Shown here in pieces: positions 1 to 12,437 of a stretch of 64,000 bases of DNA. Position numbers and translations under genes: made by a program. Each line of letters opens with the position of its first letter. Positions within the stretch are counted from its first letter, which is position 1. Origin of the DNA: Isoetes taiwanensis (Eukaryota; Streptophyta; Lycopodiopsida; Isoetales; Isoetaceae); assembly GCA_021234155.1 (NCBI GenBank), contig JAJEKV010000103.1:1740001-1804000 (forward strand), read 5' to 3'. Under the pieces are notes generated by a model. The model had not been told where the DNA came from. It was given only the letters and a program-made list of their open reading frames with translations, and made no database searches.

Positions 1-3000
1 CAACGAGAAGAAAAGAAAACCATGTTAAGGTAAAAAGGCAGCCGGTAGCAAGATAAGGCTCAAAAGGAGGAAAAAGATAAAGAAGAAAACTTATCCTCGG
101 AAAGTGTGGAAGCGGCATACACCGGGGCATAGGGCGCATAAAATCGCCCACGAGACAATAATGGAAAAAATGAAAACCCAGGAAATGTACTGCATGCATA
201 AAATGGGAAAACAACACGAGAAGAAAAACAAGCGAGGAGATGGATAGAGTGAATAAAATGAGGCCCACATATACGCAAAACTAAAGAGCACAGATACAAA
301 TGACGTGTAATACTAAGGTCTGGTTCAGGGTAGCATAGGAGAAACGTGCGGTGAAGCAGAAGACAAATACCATATGCATAAAGCCATGAATAAAGGCCTC
401 AATAGGAAAAACATACTTGGGCAAATGAGGGACGAGATTGAGGACGAGAATGTAGACATACCAAAGACCGCCAGAAAAGAATGGTCGAGAAGGAAACGGA
501 AACTAAAGTTAATTGAAGCACAAGGAAACGTAAAATGAGGCGAACAAAAAAAAGATAAGCCCAAGGAAACAACACATAGGCCACAGAAAGAAAATAAAGT
601 AAAAATGCGGCCAGAACATAAACAAGAAAATGAACTGGAATAACCCAGACAACTGTGAAAGAGCGTGGGGCATCAAAAAACAAGATAAACCACAAGTGCA
701 AAAAATAAAATCCAACAACTATGGGAAACCAAGAATGTAGAAGATAATACCACCCGAATAATGTATACCACCTAATAAGCACAACATGGAAACTAGTTTG
801 AGACACCGTATATAGGAAAAAAGCAAATTCAAAAGATGTCGAACATAAAAAGTCAAACAACCATGTAAACGCATATAATGCAAAAACATGCCAACATAAA
901 GCGGAACCATATTGTCAACCATAACGTAAAAAAGATAACACCATGAAACATCGGGAAACAAGATAGAGGCAAGAACGTGAAAAAGCAAATGCAACCATTG
1001 TAATGCTCCGTCTGCCCAAAAGAGGAGAACAACGTTCAAGAATATGAAAAAGAAAATCAACCCTCCTAGTGCAGAATAAGCATAACGTGGAAACCAAGTG
1101 GAGACATCGTAAATAGGAAAAAAGGCAAATTCAAATGATGCCGAACATAAAAAATCAAAATAGATCACGTGAATGCAACATAGGGAAAATATCAAGGTAA
1201 ACAACAAGAATGATGAAAACATAAGGTGCCAGAGATGAAAAGGACAATACATGTAGAATAATATGCCACACGGACCCGGTTAAGCCCCTATGCTAAAAAC
1301 AATATACACGCAAAAACACACCGATGGAAAAAAACACTTTAATGATTCTCGAAGGGACTGCGAGAGACACAAAACCGGGCGGCCTCAATAGGAAAAACAT
1401 ACTTGGGCAAACGAGGGACGAGATTGAGGAAGAGAATGTAGACATACCAGCAACGCACAAAAGAAAGGTCGAGAAGGAACCGGAAACTAAAGTTAATTCG
1501 GAGCACAAGGAAACGAAAAAATGAGGCGTAACTTCAAAAACGATAAGCCCAGCCGCCGCGAAACCTCGAGGTGTCGAGTGCACGGCTAACGAGCGGGTGA
1601 GACGAAGAGAAGCGCCAACCCAATCGTGGAGCGCGAGAAGAATTGGAACACGAAGGCACCCATGGAGCGGCTAAGGAGAACAAGAATGTGCATAATGGTG
1701 AAGCGGCAAACTGCAAAAACAACAAGCACTCAAAGGGATGTGAGCGATTAGAAATGAGAAAAAATCAACAATTCATGAAAAAAGAGAGGATAGCATCACC
1801 CAAGAGGTGGAGAAAAGCACTACCCAGCGGGTAGAAGGAAAAAACATAAGAAATAGAAATGTGTGTCCGAATAGAGCCAAATAGCAAATATGATGTATAA
1901 TGGTAGCACAACCGGAATAACCCAGACATCAAAAAACAAGATAAACCACAAGTGCAAAAAATAAAACCCAACAACTATGGGAAACCTAGAGTGCAGAAGA
2001 TAAGACCACCCGAATAACGTATACCACCTGATAATAAGCATAACATGGAAACTAGGTGGAGACACCGTATATAGAAAAAAAGCAAATTCAAATGAGGCCG
2101 AACATAAAAAGTCAAACAACCATGTAAACGCATATAATGCAAAAACATGCCAACATAAAGCGAAACCATATTGTCAACCATAACGCAAAAAAGATAACAA
2201 CCATGAGACATCTGGAAACATGATAGAGGCAAGAACGTGAAAAAGCAAATGCAACCATTGTAATGCTCCGTCTGCCCAAAAGAGGAAAACAACGTTCAAG
2301 AATATGAAAAAGAAAATCAACCCTCATAGGGCATAATAAGCATAACGTGGAAACCAAGTGGAGACATCGTATATAGGAATAAAGGCAAATTCGAATGATG
2401 CCGAACATAAATAGATCAATGTGAATGCAACATAGGGATAATACCAAGGTAAACAACAAGAATGACGAAAACATAAGGTGCGAGAGATGAAAAGGACAAT
2501 ACATGTAGAATAATACCGCCACCGCGGACCAGGTTAAGCCCCTATGCTAAAAGCAATATACACGTGCAAAAACACACCCCTATGGAAAAACACTTTAATG
2601 ACCAAGTTAAACCCATACAAATGTACCCATCGAAAGCGAGAATGTGCCAATGATAATGAAAATTAAATTAGGGACAAAGATAGATGATAAAAAGAGATTA
2701 ATTCAACAACATACATAAAACCCGGTGTCAATACAAAATCCAATATCAAGAATGGAAAAACAAAATCTTTGAATCTGGAGACAACACCACGGGTTCCGAT
2801 ATAAGGCAATCACAAGATATAAACACAAGGATTATAAGGCTACTGAGGGAATTGAGGGGCTAAAAAGTAGTCAACATGACATAACTAAAAACAACGCGAA
2901 ATTGTCAATACATCCAGGAAAATAAATAAGAAGAATAGAGTATGGCGATAACAATACAAGTCCCAAATGAGAAATGCTATGTATCTAGCAATAACATTTC

Positions 3001-3700
3001 ATCACCCACGTGCACAATGATAGTCCACTATAATAGCATAAAAAAATCCTACAAATAAATTTGTACATGTCCCATGCGATCACGAAAAGAAGGCCGAAAA
3101 AAAACCACTAGTTAACTAAAAAAATGAAAAGAAAAGATCGAGAACACTGCATAGACAATAACATGGAAAAAAGGAAAATGAAACCCGTGGAATGTCCCGT
3201 ATGCATAAAACAGGGAAAGACAACGTTTAAACACAAACCATGTTAATGCCCATAGTGAATAAAATGAGGCCCACATCGATGTAAACCCCCCAAGTGATCA
3301 GTAATGACGAATAACCCAACTGAGGCAAGAAGATTAAGAGGAAAAGCCAACCCATGGTAATGTGCAAAATGCATAGACGTGAAAGACAAAATGCCCTTGG
3401 CATATGGTTAACGAAAAATCACAAAGCGACCTAGGTGGCAGAATCGAAAACACGATATAGGCAATAACATGAAAAATGAAACCATGGCAATGCAACGTAC
3501 AGAATATGAAAAAACAACAGTTCACATGGATAACAACATCTCAAAGAAGTCACAACATAGGCCACAAAATTGAGCGAAGTAAAACACAGGCAATAACATA
3601 AATAAGAAAAAGCAACCACAATAGTGCATAAAACGTTGAAAAGAGTGTTTGGTACATCGAATGCCAAGATAAAAATGCAACTCCGAAGGATGCACGCCCA
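1..3700. repeat. A/G-rich, strand-asymmetric repetitive block without genes
   Basis: The plus strand is overwhelmingly A and G over about 3.7 kb. Minus-strand open frames here are Phe/Leu/Ser-rich strings that recur from frame to frame, as expected from translating a T/C-rich repeat rather than a gene. Short phrases recur at distance; for example a 23-base string containing 'aatgaggcccacat' near 253 returns near 3,255. I see no domain, splice pattern or RNA gene. It may be decayed LTR-element or satellite-like DNA. Confidence 0.6.
396..2640. repeat. Two diverged tandem units of about 1.0 and 1.26 kb
   Basis: The string starting 'gcctcaataggaaaaacata' occurs at 396 and again at 1381, an offset of 985. 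Further along, 'catcaaaaaacaagataaac' occurs at 670 and 1928, and 'aaaacactttaatga' at 1331 and 2587, offsets of about 1,257. The change of offset means the second unit carries about 270 extra bases, roughly 1548-1838. A third unit starts near 2585 but loses similarity quickly. Confidence 0.7.
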
Positions 3701-5934
3701 TGACGCTACCACAAATGCATGCCTTAATGACTGGGTAGAAATTGAAGGCGTTCAAGTTGTGTAACAGACTGTAAGCTGCATAGGTCCGTGGTTGGAGTCT
3801 GCAGATAGATATGCCTACAACCAAGTGGATTCATAACGAGCAAAGGTAGAAAAAATGGCATAGAGGCGGTCCAAAAGCGGGCCGACTAAAACAAAAGTGT
3901 TGCACCTGGCTGTGCGTTCAAGATTAAATAAGAATGGGGATGTGGCCTGTTGATATGGGGGCTGGGCCAAGTACAGCCCATCGAAAAACCGCGATGAGCA
4001 ATTGGCAACCGCCCCCCTCAAAGCGAATGGCCGCGTTAAGAACATGAGAGATCTCGAACAGAGATCAGAATAATCCCACAGAAGGTCGAAATCACCGGTT
4101 GATATCTGCAAGACAGCAAATCGGCCAATTGGGAGAAGCAAATCCGACCATACTAAGCAGGCAATTTGTGAGAAAATGGAGCAACATGCACGACCCGACT
4201 AGACACGCGGATTGGAAACGCATTGATGAAAAAAAAGCGTGGAGATTAAAGAGGAGAAGATCGTGTCGAATTTGGAGATCCGACTTCGAAGATAGCGGGT
4301 ATTGCCGGCGAGAATCCAATGTACTGACAAATCCAACTTACATACCCGGTTGGGAAGATTGCTGTACACGACGGGCTCCTGACGAATTGAGGCAGATCAC
4401 CGGAGAAACACCAATCCCTGCTCTGCATGCACCCAGTACGGGGAAACGAAATAGCTGTTGCATGCTCCTTGGGCATGCTCAAAATATCCAATTGAGAGAA
4501 GGAAAACCAACCCGTCAGATAGTGGGAAAACAATAATACAGGAGATTGCCTGTTGTAATCCGAGCTTCCAATAAATCAACAATTCATGATATTATATAAG
4601 ATATTGCATCTTCTAATCTGAGCTATCTCAGAGCAATGCTCCTATAGACTCTCTAAGAACGAAAATTGCAACTCAAAGGCGTAAATGAGTGATCAAAAAG
4701 AATTAGCAAGCAAGGCCTCGGGAAGGCGAAATCCCTATCATGCGGGGAATGAAAAGACGGGAAAAGATTGCCACCATAGCCGCCATGCATTCTTAGAGTG
4801 GCCATCTCCACTCTGTGACTTGAAGTCGCTCCAACGCCATCTGGAAGAATCGAGCTCCAAGGCATGGTCCGATATGAAAAAATCCTGAATCGACATGGCC
4901 CAATCTGCAAATCTGTTCATAGAGAAAAAAGAAACGAAAATAACAAACAAGAAACAAGGGTCTGATCCAGCCCGAAAATTTGAAAACAACCATCCTTAGA
5001 AACAAGTGGAGCAGGGGTGAAATGAAACGCGAAGTCCGGGAAGCCAAGCTGCAGGGCTCGCTAAATGGACAAGCTCATACCTGAGAGGCCTGCTAGATGG
5101 ACAAGCTCATACCTGCATCTGCACAAGTAGCATGGAGCATAGGAAAAATCCATGCATCCACGCAAGTCGCATGTAGCATATAGAGGAAGCGTCAACGAGG
5201 AATCGAAAAGAGACAGTGGCATGATCTACTTGGAGAAGGAGCTAGAAAGGATCAGGCAAGGTAAGCAACGGGAAGCAAAAGGGTATGGAAGAGGGAAGCC
5301 ACGAGAGGAGAAGAAGAACTGCTGCGAGAAGACGCCGATAACCGAGCCAAAACAGAAAAGGCCTAATATAGGCGCTCGTCCCTTCCCAGAATGGCGATCC
5401 GATGGCTCGGATCGATGGGATTCTAGCGTGGTGTGAATCCAGGAGGCCAATGAGAATGAAGAACAGGCGGGGAGTCGCATCACGAGCACTTGTATAGATA
5501 GTTCTAGAGTAGTTGTGATTTCTACCATTGAACTAATCGCTTAAATATTGTGTAAGCTAGTAAATATGTAATTATAGATATTGTAAAATTAATGCAGGAT
5601 TTCAAGATGCAAAGACTTGCAACACGAATTTTGTTATAACGTGTTGCAGGGGATGAAGAGTACCTTGGAAGTGTAAATTTTGTATGAAATTGATAAACTT
5701 TGATAAACTTAAATGTTGTATTAAGTAAGGTTAGTAATTACCTGGCATTGATTAAGTATGAAGTGATAAGTTAAATGGATAATGAAATAGTACAGTAATG
5801 TCTTAAACATTAACTTAGAGTAATTCTAATAATTGTCTAAGTATAATAATAATAAATTGTATGCATCGAGTTGATTGCAGGTTAAGAAGATCCCAAGGTG
5901 GGGAGACCCACGATGCTGCGGACAGCATCAATTC
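3701..5934. other. Unassigned stretch, probably decayed transposon sequence
   Basis: No recognised gene. Open frames at 4099-4536 (145 codons) and 5152-5436 (94 codons, Lys/Glu/Arg-rich) show no motif I know. The second lies just upstream of a gypsy polypurine tract, so it could be the remnant 3' end of that element's coding region; this is inference from position only. A 19-base string, 'atggacaagctcatacctg', is repeated at 5065 and 5097. The last 500 bases are A/T-rich and lead into the polypurine tract. Confidence 0.4.
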
Positions 5935-5947
5935 AAGGTGGGGAGAA
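5935..5947 (+). promoter_or_regulatory. Polypurine tract of a Ty3/gypsy element
   Basis: AAGGTGGGGAGAA lies immediately before an LTR that starts TGTGATG. An almost identical phrase ('caaggtggggaga') occurs about 50 bases upstream. A polypurine tract touching the 3' LTR primes plus-strand DNA synthesis in LTR retrotransposons, which fixes the element's orientation as plus. Confidence 0.7.
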
Positions 5948-7555
5948 TGTGATGTTCCAGCACAGTATACGGTCCTAAGACGTATACTGTACTACCTCGT
6001 CACGCGTACACGCCATTCCGACTGACGTGTACGCCAACGTGTAGCCGAGCAGGTAGCACCCTAGGGGGCAACTTGCAAGGTGTGTGCATTTAATTATGGG
6101 CACAATTGCCCATATGCACACTTATCCATGTGTGTGTCAATGTGTATACATTTATCCATATGTACACATTTACCCATGTGGATATCCTAGGCCACTTATT
6201 TAATATAAGTGGGGCCACATCCAATTATCCCACATGCCTAGAGGGGATAATGGGAACCCTAGCCCTAACCCTTTGTCTATATAGGTCAAGGAAACCCTAA
6301 CTTGCCATTTTCGTCCACAGGGTTTTAGGGCTCTGTTTTGCTTGCTCCAGGAGTTAAAATCGCATCCCAGACTCTGTCTGAGCGAACCAGCTCGTTAGTT
6401 TCCCAATCTAGCTTCATCTTCAGCAGCAGAGCAGGATGGTCGAGTTCAGAGCAGGAGGAGCGAGCCAGGGATCAGGTATTTAGTCAATTTAATAGCCTAA
6501 ACCGTCTTCCAGTCATTGAACCGATAGGTTTAGCCTATTAAATTGCCCATAGCAACCATTTAGATCCCCAAATACCAAGCTCTAACTAAAGAACCTAACT
6601 CTATGATGTAGATTAGATCTTGTTCTTTAGTTCTTCTGTGATATGTATGATGATGTATCTCTGTGAACTCATTGTATTGGGAAGGGGGGTAGAGACCCTA
6701 AGGCCTGGTAGTTGATGCTCCTAGCTAGCCTCTTTAGCACACTGTAAATTCGGCATGTGTACAAGAGCCACACCTGGTTGTGGGTGAAGGGGCCAGACTG
6801 GCTTATAAGGAGGTTCGTGTTCTGACTCTTGAACGATCCCTCTGGTGTGTAAAGTCTACCGGGGATCACTGTGGACTAGGTCTAATGGCTTGCCAGTGCG
6901 TGTGGGCAAGGCATGGGCTCGACACCCGTGGAGTGATGCGTCACTCTCCATTGGGTTCAAGTCGAATAAGGGCAGTGGCCCTCTAGTCACCTTGAGTCAG
7001 CCTGTAGATCTCTGGAGGGAGTGATCCCTACCCGCCCCATCGGAACTGGGGAGATGCAACCCAGGAATAGCCCCTTTGGCTATGCATCCGGCGGGCTACA
7101 GTCAGGTCCCAACACTTTTCAACCTACTCTGCAAAGTGTGCACAGGAGGGGAGGATGGAGTGGACTACCCTAAGCCATGTTCTTATGCCAGCCAAATCCA
7201 TTGCCATGAATTCTGTCTGCAATGAACTCTGGAGACCCAAGCCGTCAGTCATCCCCTTTGAGTCTGAGCCTTGGGTAGGACTTCCATATGTGATGTACTG
7301 ATCTTTGTCTATGCAGATATGTGATGGGCCATCCTTCGAGATGGTTATGTGATGTTGATGTCGTATACTGACATGTATGTTTACGCTTCCGCAGCTAGGT
7401 AGGCCCAGGGTAAATGACCCCTTCATTCTTCCCACTAGAACTCTTCAAGGTTGCAGTGATATATGGAGGGCCCTATATTAGCATGGAGCTGGTATGGGGG
7501 ATGAACTCCTGTTTGTATACGGTGAGTGCACCATATATGAGTAGGGGACGTCACA
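5948..7555 (+). repeat. Ty3/gypsy 3' (or solo) LTR, 1,608 bp
   Basis: It begins TGTGATG directly after the polypurine tract and ends ACGTCACA, so the termini are TG..CA and nearly mirror each other. It shares many blocks in the same order with the LTR at 10799-12424: 'gtattgggaaggggggtaga', 'cacaggaggggaggatggag' and 'ttgagtctgagcc'. A TATA-like TATATAG at 6278-6284 follows CCCTAACCC-type sequence and is a candidate promoter. No primer-binding site follows the LTR, so this is a 3' LTR rather than a 5' one. The element's interior upstream is no longer recognisable. Confidence 0.75.
6278..6284 (+). promoter_or_regulatory. Candidate TATA box in the gypsy LTR
   Basis: TATATAG about 330 bases into the LTR. 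The sister LTR has an A/T-rich ATAAAAG at about the same relative place (near 11,032), also after repeated 'aaccctaa' phrases. Role inferred from sequence and position only. Confidence 0.3.
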
Positions 7556-7560
7556 ACTCA

Positions 7561-8415
7561 TTAAAAGAATATTGAGAATATGATATGCATGGCTTGAGAG
7601 ATGCAAATAATGTGAATACGCCACTCCGGTTGCAGGAAACAAAATCTCAGCAGATAGTTATCCAAAAACAGTAGACGAGATGAAAGAGATGGAAAAGATA
7701 CCATATAGGGGATTAATTGGATGCCTTCTATATGTTTCCAACAATACACGTCCTGACATTTCATATCCAGTAAATCTATTGAGTAGATATTGCTTCAATC
7801 CAGGGAAAGTTCATTGGGTTGCAGCAAAGAGGATCCTAAGATATTTAAAGGGTACAAAAAAACCATGGCATAACATATAACTCAGATGACACTACTCTAT
7901 ATGCTTATTCTGATGCAGATTGGGCAGGGGATTTGGATAGCAGAAGATCAACATCTGGTTATGCTGTTATGCTCGCAGGAGGGACAATATCATGGAGGAG
8001 TAAGAAACAGCCAGCCGTGGCCATGTCATCAGCTGAAGCTGAATATTCTGCATCGTCTTTAGCTGTAAAAGAAATCGTTTGGTTGAGAAGATTGATCATC
8101 GAAATAGGTATACCTCAGCCAAGACCCACAGTACTGCTGACATACAGCCTAAGTTGCATAGCGATTGCTAAAAATCCTGTATATCACGGGAGAACAAAGC
8201 ATATTGAAATTCACATACATTTCATAAGAGATTTGATAACTAAAGGAATTATAGAGATGCAGTATGTTGAGACTGAGCATCAAGCAGCAGACATTTTCAC
8301 TAAGGCCATGACTGAAAGGAAAATTAACTGGCTTAAAGAGTTGTTAGGAATCTCTGCAGGGATATGGCATGAAGGGAAAGTTGTAGGAGAATGTCATGCC
8401 ATATTAAATGGGTAA
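7561..8415 (+). pseudogene. Ty1/copia polyprotein 3' end (end of RT and RNase H), broken
   Basis: This is the tail of a copia polyprotein. Visible motifs are PKTVDEM, then IPYRGLIGCLLYVSNNTRPDI (7680-7880), then the RNase H block with DADW, RRSTSGY, SAEAEY and KHIEIHIHFIRDL (to 8415). The reading frame breaks near 7868, where a run of A is followed by a frame change, and again near 7610-7625. Sequence upstream of about 7561 is lost: the fragment starts at the gypsy LTR boundary, consistent with the LTR element having inserted into copia or with a deletion. A likely copia LTR start, TGTAGGAG at 8382, overlaps the end of the frame and follows a short purine run (gaagggaaag). It differs at many residues from the element at 25-41 kb, so it is a separate, older copy. 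Confidence 0.85.
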
Positions 8416-10798
8416 ATGTTCAATGAAGGTTATATGATATTATATGGAATCCGGACCCTGAAAAAAATAGGTTGAATAAAAGGAAAAAAGGGCCGGACAT
8501 AAGGAAAAGATGATCGGAAATACAGATGACACAGATGGAGCCGGATTCAGAAGAAAGGTAGCCGAAACCTGGATTGGAGGCAGAATAATTTGAAATCGAA
8601 GTTGATCGCTTGGGCTCTTGGAGGATTTGCAGATGGTCAACGGTGTCACAAAAAAGGTCAATTACCTTGCTACAATGATATTATAAACGATGAAATTTTG
8701 ATTAAGTTTGAGCTATAATTATTGTCAAGGAAATTTTGCCTAACTAGAAGCAAGAAATAAGGTAGATAATTGATCTCGTTTGAGAAAACCAACAACGAGA
8801 ACCCTGCAATTTTCATCTAAGTACTGTCATGCCAGAATGATTCGGAAGACAGAAACCCACTATGATCTATGACGCTGGAAGCTCCGTTGATCCTTATTCA
8901 CCGTCCATGCTCTTGATAACTTGCCCCTGCTTGCACCATTGCCCCTGCTCTACACAATCCGTCCATGCTCCGCAAATAGAAAACAACATATCTTATCTAT
9001 ACCCTGAAATTTCAACATAACTTCCTTTTTCCTAACCAAAAAAACCATCTAAAATACACCAAAATAGAAAAGTAACCTTTAAATAGAATTAAGCTGCTCT
9101 AACATGGTAAAATATACGGTTTTATATACAATAGAACGACAAAATTATAGTCTCAATCATGCGAGAAAAGCCCTTCCGCAATAAGAAATAAAATATTATG
9201 CCATTTTAAAAATTTCAAACTGACATATAGAAACTATCCCATAAAAAAATAAAAAATTATGCATAAGCCAAGCAAATGTGTTGCTGCATATTGTAAGTAG
9301 GGCCATGTGTTTATATGGGCCTTGAAAATTGCTCGAAAAAATTCCAAGTCCTTCGAAATATCTGAAAGTCCTAAAGTTGTTCACCATATATATTGAGTTG
9401 CATCTGACGGTATTAAATGTTACTGTAGATTGCTCACACCATATGTTGAGTTGCAGGTACCTATTAAATTCAATGTTCTCTCTCTATCAAATTGCTTGTA
9501 TATACAAAGTTCAATCTTATCCTTTAGCAGATATAATAGTCCTGAAATTTTGACTTGAAATTGACACATTGACGTTACAAATGTAGTTGGTAAGATAGAA
9601 GTGAAGTTGGTGCGTAAACTATTCTCTATGGTGAAAGGTATCACTATAACAAAATTATTTCCAACAATCTAAAATGTAAAATAATGTTGGTGCAACAATT
9701 TAGAACGCCACGGTTTAAGGAGTCTGATGTATGGAACCAAGCTTGCCATAATTTCTTTTGAACCAAATAATAGATAGAGAGAAATATCTATTTGTAAGTT
9801 CAACAAAAAGGGCATACAGCTCCATAAGTCTGGATCACAAAGCTAATAAGATTTTGGAATATTTTCAGCAATGTAAGCAGAAAAAAATAGAGATTAGGAT
9901 AGAGGAAAACACATGAAGCAACTTTGACGTAGAAAGCAGAAGATGCTGAAGAAAGAGCAAGAGTATGTGGGTCTTCTAAGCCTCTTTAACACCAAAACAT
10001 ATGTTCTACCTTTTTATTGAAAACAAAATATAAAACATTTAATGCAACTGCTATTTTGGTTTTGAGCAACATGCACACTACATTCTCTGCAGATAGAACT
10101 TCCTTCCACTTTCATGGTTCACCAGAAGTAGCATTGCCATGAACTGTCTCCTTCTCCTTGTTGCCCAAACTAAAGAAAAGATGAAACATTATTCGTAATA
10201 GCAAGACAACTGCATATAAACCAAGACAGCTTGCATATTCACCCCAGATATAAGTAGAACATGCATATCTTTTTGACATGATATAGCTGGCCTACATGAA
10301 CAATTCAATTTGGCATAGACAACCACATGGATCCAGTTTTGTATTATGCAAACACTTGTTTGCTAATGTACACCAGCTATCACACACATGTTTACATAGA
10401 CTTTAGATGATGTATCCTCAAATGATGCATTTGGAGCCAACTTTAAATTGCTATAACAAAGACAAATGCACTAAAACTAAGCGGCCTTCCATTTGGACTG
10501 AAGGAATTGTGAAGCTTAATTGCCAACTTTAAATTATGCAAGCTCTAACAAAGACAAACTAAAACTAAGTGGCCTTCCATTTGGACTAAAGGAATTGTGA
10601 AGCTTAATTAGCTCCAAATGGCTGCAAAATCATGGCATTCCGTATTTCTGTTTTCTCCTACAACAATCACAGGAACATTCACAGTAGGTACACGTGGTTT
10701 ATGCTTGTTCTTACAGCAACATATAATCAAAATTAGACAAACTAAGACTGCTAAACCTTTCATATATTCCCCTACGTCTACAATAATGTGGTTCTGCT
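8416..10798. other. A/T-rich intergenic DNA, no gene seen
   Basis: The first 300 or so bases are probably the copia LTR that begins near 8382. After that I see only A/T-rich sequence with short open frames that lack motifs or plausible splice structure. Confidence 0.5.
10428..10620. repeat. Two 86-bp direct repeats bounded by a 10-bp inverted repeat
   Basis: A unit beginning 'gccaactttaaatt' and ending 'gaagcttaatt' occurs at 10436-10521 and 10522-10608 with few differences. The pair is bracketed by CATTTGGAGC (10428-10437) and its inverse GCTCCAAATG (10611-10620). The arrangement resembles a very small non-autonomous inverted-repeat element, but no target-site duplication was confirmed. Confidence 0.6.
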
Positions 10799-12424
10799 TG
10801 TGACGTTACCCTAGAATATACGATATAAATACGTATATCCTAGGTCTATGTCACTATACAAATCTACATTAGTAGACTCGTATGCACCAAGTGTGGGGGC
10901 ATGGCCAAGTTATCTACATAACTTAGCCAACCTTAGGAGGTGACCCATTTCCACATGGCTTCACTCTATAGGTGACCCGCCACATGGGCTCGCCCTATTG
11001 GAGCCAAATGGCCCTCATGTGAACCCTAACACATAAAAGACCAAACCCTAAACCTAGACCACTTTGGCTCCACCAACTTCTGATCCACCAGCACGTGCCC
11101 ACAGCTCTGATTTGAGGATCGTCTTCGACAGCCGAGGTTGCAGTAGCAGTCCAGAAGCGCAAGCGTAGTAGAGGGTCATCTACGCGAACCACCTGCTAGA
11201 GATGGAGAACCAGGGAGCCAGAGGCAGCTCGTCAGGAGAAGGTACTTCGAGTAGACTCCAGTTGAGTTGCACATTGTGTCCTAGTAGAGCCACTCTAGAA
11301 CCTATATTTCTGAGCATGAACCCTAATCAATGAACCCTAACTATAAGTTAGCTGAATGTGATCAGGATCAGTTGTTATTCTTGTTATTTAGCATGTTATG
11401 TTGATATATGATGATGGTTGATCTTATGTTTGCACCTCTTGTGTATTGGGAAGGGGGGTAGAGATCTAGTAGCCATTCTTTAGATGATGCTCCTAGTTTA
11501 GACCTATTAGTTCCCATTATTATGCGGCCTGTGCATAGAGCCCACCTGGCTACGGAGGCTATGGAGTGACTGAGCACCACACAACGAGGTCAGTGGCAAA
11601 GTGGAGGGAGGACCCTGCTGAGCGCAGCTACTGGGGTCCCATAGCGGGCTAGACTCATAGTCGGTCACTTCGTGTGGGCCGGATATGGGTCCGACACTTC
11701 CTGGGTCAATGGTGTCGCCCTGACTCTTAAGAGTTGCAAGTGTCGGCTTGGCTCTTATTTTGGGGAGTTCAGTCGGGTACAGACGTGTGTTGCCACGATC
11801 CTCTAGCCGCCCATGGAGCCTGCACTTCGGGAGGGGGGGATGCAACCCTTCCTACTTCATCGGACCGGGGAGATGCAACCCGGAGTAGTCTCGTTGGGTA
11901 ATACCATGAGATTACGTCTCCGGCAGGTTACAATCACGACAAAGCCTGATTTAGCCTATCTGCAACGTATGCACAGGAGGGGCGGATGGAGTGGTCAACC
12001 CTAGCCATTGTCTATTGCCAGCCAAGTCATTGCCATAACTCGGCCTGTTCTATCTGGAGCCCCCCCAGCCGCCAGTCGACTCCCCCTTGAGTCTGAGCCC
12101 TGGGTAAGAGCCTCTATTTGATGTATTTGACGCATTTATTGTATTGTTGTATTCGATGACATGGATGGATGGATTATCACTACCCTTCGAGGTAGTTTAT
12201 TGTTGTTACGTTATTGCTAGTGCTTATGTCTATATGTTTTGCTTCCGCTGATATAGGGACCCCTAGAGGACGGGATGGAATGACACCTCTGCGTCCTCTA
12301 CTCGATAGTCTAGCCACCCTAGACGCGAGTTAGACAGAGGGCCCATACGACGGGTAGCCGCTGGATGGGGAAGGTCCTTCGTTGTATACCACGGGCTGCT
12401 GTATATAGCGCAAGAAGCGTCACA
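10799..12424 (+). repeat. Ty3/gypsy 5' LTR, 1,626 bp
   Basis: Begins TGTGACGTTACC and ends GCGTCACA, giving inverted termini TGTGACG..CGTCACA. It is directly followed by a primer-binding site. Internal blocks match the LTR at 5948-7555 in order, with substitutions and indels, so the two belong to one family but are different insertions. The matching 3' LTR is not in this window. Confidence 0.75.
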
Positions 12425-12425
12425 A

Positions 12426-12437
12426 TGATATCAGAGC
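12426..12437 (+). promoter_or_regulatory. Primer-binding site for initiator tRNA-Met
   Basis: TGATATCAGAGC lies one base after the LTR end. It matches the plant LTR-element primer site TGGTATCAGAGC, complementary to the 3' end of initiator tRNA-Met, with one difference. Confidence 0.8.

Noticed and set aside
60-2522. Many minus-strand open frames of 60-180 codons
   Set aside because: All are Phe/Leu/Ser-rich readings of the complementary T/C-rich repeat, recur between repeat units and have no motif or splice structure.
7561-8415. Copia fragment at 7.6 kb as part of the element at 25-41 kb
   Set aside because: The sequences differ at many residues, and the 25-41 kb element is complete between its own LTRs and duplications.
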